Shown here: positions 59,296 to 64,000 of the stretch, one piece after another
Numbering within the stretch: the first letter of the stretch is position 1
Layout of the letters: the number at the start of each line of letters is the position of its first letter
DNA from: Imbricaverruca yamaguchii
Lineage: Eukaryota; Arthropoda; Thecostraca; Neoverrucidae
Assembly (NCBI GenBank): GCA_034440575.1
Contig: JAOTOL010001463.1
Coordinates: forward strand, 322,001 to 386,000
Reading direction: 5' to 3'
Length of the DNA stretch: 64,000 nucleotides
Made by a program: the position numbers and the translations under genes
The notes under the pieces: generated by a model
The model's input: only the letters and a program-made list of their open reading frames with translations
What the model was told of the DNA's origin: nothing
Databases searched by the model: none

Positions 59296-60194
59296 ACATA
59301 TCGCATGGTAGTTCAGGCCGGCTAGGAGTCAAAATGATGATATTTGTTGGTACGTACCTCGGCGTCCTTACGCATATGGATGCCTCTGATCACTCGAAAC
59401 GCTTTCACGCCGTCAGCAATATCCTCGTCGCGCACGTTCAAAATTTATACCACTTAATAATGTTTTCCACGGAGGTGTTTCTATCTTATGTTGGAGGACT
59501 GACACTAGGGTAGCCACATCATAACCATTCTCACGACCACGCACCGTGAATTTGAACTATGTGGCTGTCAATTCTACTTTTGTTTCCTCATCTTATACCT
59601 CGCATTGTCTGCACTGTCTCTCATCCGCTCATTCCACAAAATGGAACCGAATTTGTTGCACCCATCAAGTCGCCGGAGAGTGACGGAGTCACCAACTGCC
59701 TGATCCTCCAATACATTGAGCACAAGAGCATGGAAGCCATCGGCGCTGCTTTAACGATTTGCAAGGCAACCACATGGGCGTGGGTACCGGAGGGGGAGGG
59801 TGGCAGGAGGAGCAGCGGCTCTTCAATTATGGACGAGCTTAGCAACTCCCAGCTTGCAACTGCCTATGGGAGCTGCATGCAAAGCTCTCCCCCTAATTTG
59901 GAATAGTTCCTGCGCCTCTGGGCGCCCATTTGCCTCATAGGATCGACCGGTCTGGACCTCGCGACCTCGCGAGATAGGCCAGGTGCTACTTTTTCATGTA
60001 TATTTGCTATACTGTACGGCTGTCGGATTCAGCTCCTCGCCTCCTCACAACCCCCACTCCCTGGAGGCTCGACTATGAGGACGGGCACACGATACACGCC
60101 GGCTGACCTAATAGCTGCACGGGACAACCGACGCTTTTAGAGGGTCGGGGGAGAGAGAGCTACCACCCCGACCACGCTCCAGCGCCGTAACTCC
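59296..60194. other. No gene recognised
   Basis: The frame at 59,559-59,906 (115 codons, hydrophobic start then a Ser/Gly-rich end) matches nothing I know. No other feature. Confidence 0.4.
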
Positions 60195-60780
60195 TTGACT
60201 CATCCATACCAGAGAGAAACATCCCAAAGCCCAGGCACCGACCAGGCGACGAATCGCTTATTCCGTGTGGGGAATAAGCGACCCGCTTCTGACCCGCACG
60301 GAATATCTAGAATCTCCCAGATATCCGTGAAATCTGGACCAGAGGTGTTTCGCTCACCCCACCCCACTGCCCTACCGCTGCAACTGGCACCGTACTCCGG
60401 GAGTTCTCGATTTTCAGGACTCAGGCAACCTCCTGGCACGTCGAGGGAGCGAGGTGCTCCAATACAACAGTGCGGACTGGAAAACCAGAGGACTTGGCCT
60501 ACCCGCTCATGGGCATGCGAGCGGTATGGGAAATGGGCGCGGAGTCAGACAATGGATAGTATCGGTTAATGGATGGATGAGTATCACGAAGAGGGTTCGG
60601 AAGTACCTTCATGCTTCCACGCCCCTTATCAGAGCGGCCGTGGTAACCCGAATGAGCACCAATCCCTAGCCAGCTGAGTAACGATGGCTGACCCTCCCGC
60701 AGTGGTGACGGAAGGGGATGGATAAGGGTGAAGCCGATAGTTTGCATCAATATTAAATGGTGATCCCGGCGAATAGCCGG
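60195..60780. other. Hairpin-bearing block, unassigned
   Basis: A perfect 10-bp stem with a 6-nt loop (CGCTTATTCC at 60,255-60,264 and GGAATAAGCG at 60,271-60,280) and a shorter stem CCGGCGAATAGCCGG near 60,767-60,781 lie in GC-rich sequence with overlapping open frames. It resembles structured non-coding or transposon UTR sequence, but I cannot assign it. Confidence 0.45.
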
Positions 60781-61351
60781 TGAGAAGGTATTCGTGGATA
60801 AATCGAACCACCAACCGCGATACGAAACATGGCATCCGCATTGCAGATGGAATACGACGCAACTGCAGGACGACCATATTCAATGTTGTGACTTAAAAGT
60901 TTGTTTGCAGCCAATGTTGTGCTTTTGAGGACATATTTCCTTATGCTGCGGTGCATGATGCCCGGAGGTCCGGATGATACAAATATCATGCCTAGGATGC
61001 GAACTTCTGAAGCTTTAGTTTTATGTACATCATGTATACACACCCATGTATGACACCCACTTGATGTAAATTGAAGCCATAGCGGAGAAACAAGAGGACT
61101 TCGAAAAAATGAAATCTAACCTTTGACCTTGGGGTTTGATTTTTCAAGCACCTATCGCTTGACACTATATTTGGACAGGTTTCAGTGGAAACGAAAAAAT
61201 ACGAAGTGACCGAATAAATTAATTTGACGTTTGGTCTTGAAAAATAATTAGATTACTCAACTTTAGGATACCGCACAAGCCACTTAATATGAGGCCCATA
61301 TGATGGAACTTGAAGCGAGAGCAATGGAATCTAGCGTTCCTTCGGTATTGC
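60781..61351. other. No gene recognised
   Basis: AT-rich spacer up to the TTAA-flanked element. Confidence 0.4.
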
Positions 61352-61355
61352 TTAA

Positions 61356-62178
61356 CCCGCGACGTCTTTCCGGTCAGGTCCTCACACCCGTCTCGGGGGG
61401 GGGCGGTTAGTAACCCCACTCTAAAATCAAAACTAAACATCGCACGAAAACGAAAGAGGTGTCATCGGAAAGCGCTCCAAGAGTAGGGTCCGGGTCTCCA
61501 CAAAAACAATTTCCCCAAAAGTGACGTCACCAGGGGGGCTAGATTTTCACGACTTTTCACGACTTACATTAAGTTTTTGGCTCTGGGGTGTTCATTTTGG
61601 GGATATATGAGATTAAAAAAAATATTTGGAATTAGAAAAGGACATCGAAATCGACCATGACTTTAACTTCCCCCCCCCCCCCCATTTTTTTATTTAAAAA
61701 TTTTGAGTTTTCAATTTTTACTTCAATTTTCCTCTTCCAATGTGTAGAGCAGACCGAGAAACGCTGTTGGAAGTCAACTTTCCCCAATAGAAAGTGCTTA
61801 CTTTCGCCAGAATCCGCTATTTGAACTTGAAGTTGGCAAATACGCAAAATTTATATGTAGTCAAAAACGAAAAAAGAAGAAAAATTATACTCGTACGTTT
61901 TGTTGCATCAATAAAGATAAGCAAACGCTGAAAGTTTCATTAAAATACCTGGATCCGTTAAAGCGTGACGACTGGTTGAACTTTTTTGGAGGTGACCTCA
62001 CTTGACCTTGACTAACTCGTTGACCCTAGAAGACCTGACTTCAAAATTTTGAATCAGCATGCCAAATTGATTTGGGAAAAGGTATGCCAAATTTGCGGGC
62101 GCTGCCGCGCGTCGTTTGTCCACTATCCGCGACAAACCTGAGGGAGAGGCGGTTGAAGATCCCCCGAGACAGGACGGG
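61356..62178. mobile_element. Non-autonomous TTAA-type DNA element, copy 2 (823 bp)
   Basis: Full-length partner of 55,739-56,581 in the same orientation. It is bounded by TTAA on both sides (61,352-61,355 and 62,179-62,182). It starts CCCGCGACGTCT and ends GACAGGACGGG, which read inward from the right as CCCGTCCTGTCT, so the termini are short imperfect inverted repeats beginning CCCG. A TTAA duplication with CCC-starting ends is characteristic of piggyBac-like elements; Kolobok also uses TTAA. The element has no open frame of note and carries G and C homopolymer runs near 61,397 and 61,670. It is probably moved in trans. Confidence 0.85.
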
Positions 62179-62182
62179 TTAA

Positions 62183-64000
62183 ATATCACCATCTAATAAG
62201 CCAAGCTAACCTTCGACCTTGATATTTGCGCAGGTTCGAAATGCTACATGAGAGTTCACTACGGGCTATTGCTTGATGCCAGATTTGGGCAGGTTTTGGT
62301 GAAGACGAAAAATGCGAGGGGACTGAGATAACCGGTTTGCGTTGGACCTTGCCCGTTAGGTGGTCATGTGCTAACTATGTGGTTGCTTCCGGCGTGTTCA
62401 GTGCAGTCAGAAGCATATGCGGTAATTGAATTCGAACGAACACCAACCCGTCGCTGAATGCCAATACGAATACGAGTACGTCTCTGGTGAATTCATCTCT
62501 GAATACGATTACGCAAATGACGCTAAGCTGACGAACGTGCTTAAAGCTGCCCTAGACGCCTTTCCATGGTCTTGACGATACCCAAGGGCACCCAGAGTAA
62601 CATTTGTTCAAGATGCATCCATAAATGCGCAGGGTAAGGCAACCTAAGACGTGTAGGGCCTTCGGATAATGTAAATTTGATGCCTCACAAAGCACAATTG
62701 TCCACCCAAGAGAAAACACATTTTAGACGCTTGCTGATTAACCACTTTTTCTTTCGATTTCGGGACGACTGCTCGGAGATTTTGGCACCAAAGAGCCTGG
62801 GAAGTCCGTTGATTGGCTATATCGACTTCCAGTAGATATTTTTGGTGATACTTTTGCACACGTATTTTACTGCATAAAAGATTTAGTATGAATTTGCGGT
62901 GATCACACAGGTATTTTTATAGCTAAGGCTTGGCCACAAAAAATAAATTGAGCGGGACAAATCGCCACTGTTCAAAAAAAATTGAGGGGGACATGTCTCC
63001 GAGATTACACTCATGATTGTGGCCACAAGTGTTAAAAATGCTAGTGGTTAATCTCACCATCCCATCAACTGTGTACGGTCATGGTCGGGGCTCCCCTGGT
63101 GATAATGGCAATTTCACTGTCGTTTGTTTACATTCGAGGCGATTTCTTTATTTGCAAAAGCAGTTTCGTTTGTCCAGAGCCTATGTCTGCATTACTAACG
63201 CTAAAACTTGTTCGTGAAGATATTGAATGGTGCTCTTCCTCCAGGGTGTGTGCCCCTTTCCGTCATCTCAGCGAGCTGTTTCTGGCCGACCATGCTGCTG
63301 ACGTCTTGGTCTGGCGATGATGCTGAACACCCTGACTGATCTGGAAATGAATCACGCTTCGTCTGCTGTGTTGAAGAGCTGTGGTTGTTGGCTCCATCTC
63401 AAGAAGCTTGCAGAAACCTTACAGACGAGTTGGTATCTGCATACATTTCAGTCAATTTATTGATATATGTCGGTTGCTCAGGTAGTGGTAGTGCCTCCCC
63501 TACCCGCACCGATTTTCAAAGAAAGCCTACATTCTCTTGAAGAGCGACATTTTTTTCGGTCAACACACTTTTCGGCTTACCGTTTCTTTTCGAATAGGCT
63601 CACATCCCGCGATCGCCTCTGAATGTTTTTCTTAAGTTGGTTGCAGTCGGCTCCCACGCTACCGTTTTTTTTTTCATTGGCTTATGTCCGCTGTATTGTT
63701 TCTACTTCATATTTTGGGTGTTATTTGGACACATTATTTCAACAAAGAAGATGTTTTATGCATCGTCCAAAGGTTCTCGTTTTTGGTTGGCCATGCCATA
63801 ACAGGTTTTTGATTTGGCCACGTCGCTTCATTCGTTCTGACATTACCTCGCTGGAGGTCGCCTCCTGCCAGAGACTGCACCTAAAGTGAGACTTCGATTG
63901 ATCCCATGGTCGTATGCTGCCTAGCAGGGCTTAAGTACGGTGTGAGCGCTCTCTCGAAAATGTTGCCCTTACATCCTGCTTTATAAAGCTATTCTAGGGC
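62183..64000. other. No gene recognised
   Basis: Mixed sequence with a tandem-like AATACGAATACGAGTACGTC segment near 62,463 and unassigned short frames (62,644-62,859 minus; 63,017-63,320 plus; 63,623-63,889 plus). No supported gene up to the window end. Confidence 0.4.

Noticed and set aside
61083..61356. Extension of the TTAA element beyond its ends, because both copies have TAAGCCA downstream
   Set aside because: The shared heptamer is short and spacing differs; the perfect TTAA around copy 2 gives a better boundary.

Overview
This is animal genomic DNA, most likely from an invertebrate and probably an arthropod (organism call low confidence). It has no bacterial-style gene packing, no operons and no long host open reading frame. 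Instead it holds decayed non-LTR retrotransposons, DNA transposons with terminal inverted repeats, tRNA-derived short elements, and an unusually dense set of micro- and minisatellites. Most long open frames in the window are stop-free passages through tandem repeats and are not genes.

Layout. 0-6.6 kb: a 51-bp minisatellite, a 10-bp G-rich array, and two local duplications, one of which carries a C2H2 zinc-finger-like module in both copies. 6.6-9.2 kb: a 5'-truncated CR1-like LINE, inactivated by frameshifts and by loss of a catalytic Asp. 10.2-16.9 kb: 53-bp and 59-bp minisatellites, a CpG-dense block and about 1 kb of TA/TG-rich satellite. 17.3-19.3 kb: a second, 5'-truncated LINE with reverse transcriptase and RNase H remnants. 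20.5-24.8 kb: a 29-bp array of about 39 copies, an unassigned short coding candidate and two adjacent 30-bp arrays. 24.8-28.6 kb: AT-richer sequence with nothing recognised. 28.6-31.1 kb: a 2.5-kb DNA transposon with about 590-bp terminal inverted repeats around the C-terminal part of a DDE-like protein of a family I know only as uncharacterised. 33.5-34.8 kb: a 42-bp array. 36.9-39.1 kb: short arrays and microsatellites. 42.2-42.5 kb and 58.5-58.7 kb: tRNA-like SINE heads, the second beside a small retroposed-looking insertion. 54.5-54.8 kb: the only host gene piece I recognise, the N-terminal domain of a SOWAH (sosondowah) protein, with one frameshift. 55.7-56.6 and 61.4-62.2 kb: two full-length copies of a non-autonomous, TTAA-flanked element.

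No genes here can be shown to work together. The main interest is the long-inverted-repeat transposon and its unassigned DDE-like protein, the pair of TTAA elements, the excess of TGACGTCA palindromes and GGTCA half-sites in repeats, and the SOWAH fragment. Repeat counts and boundaries were read by eye and may be off by a few bases.
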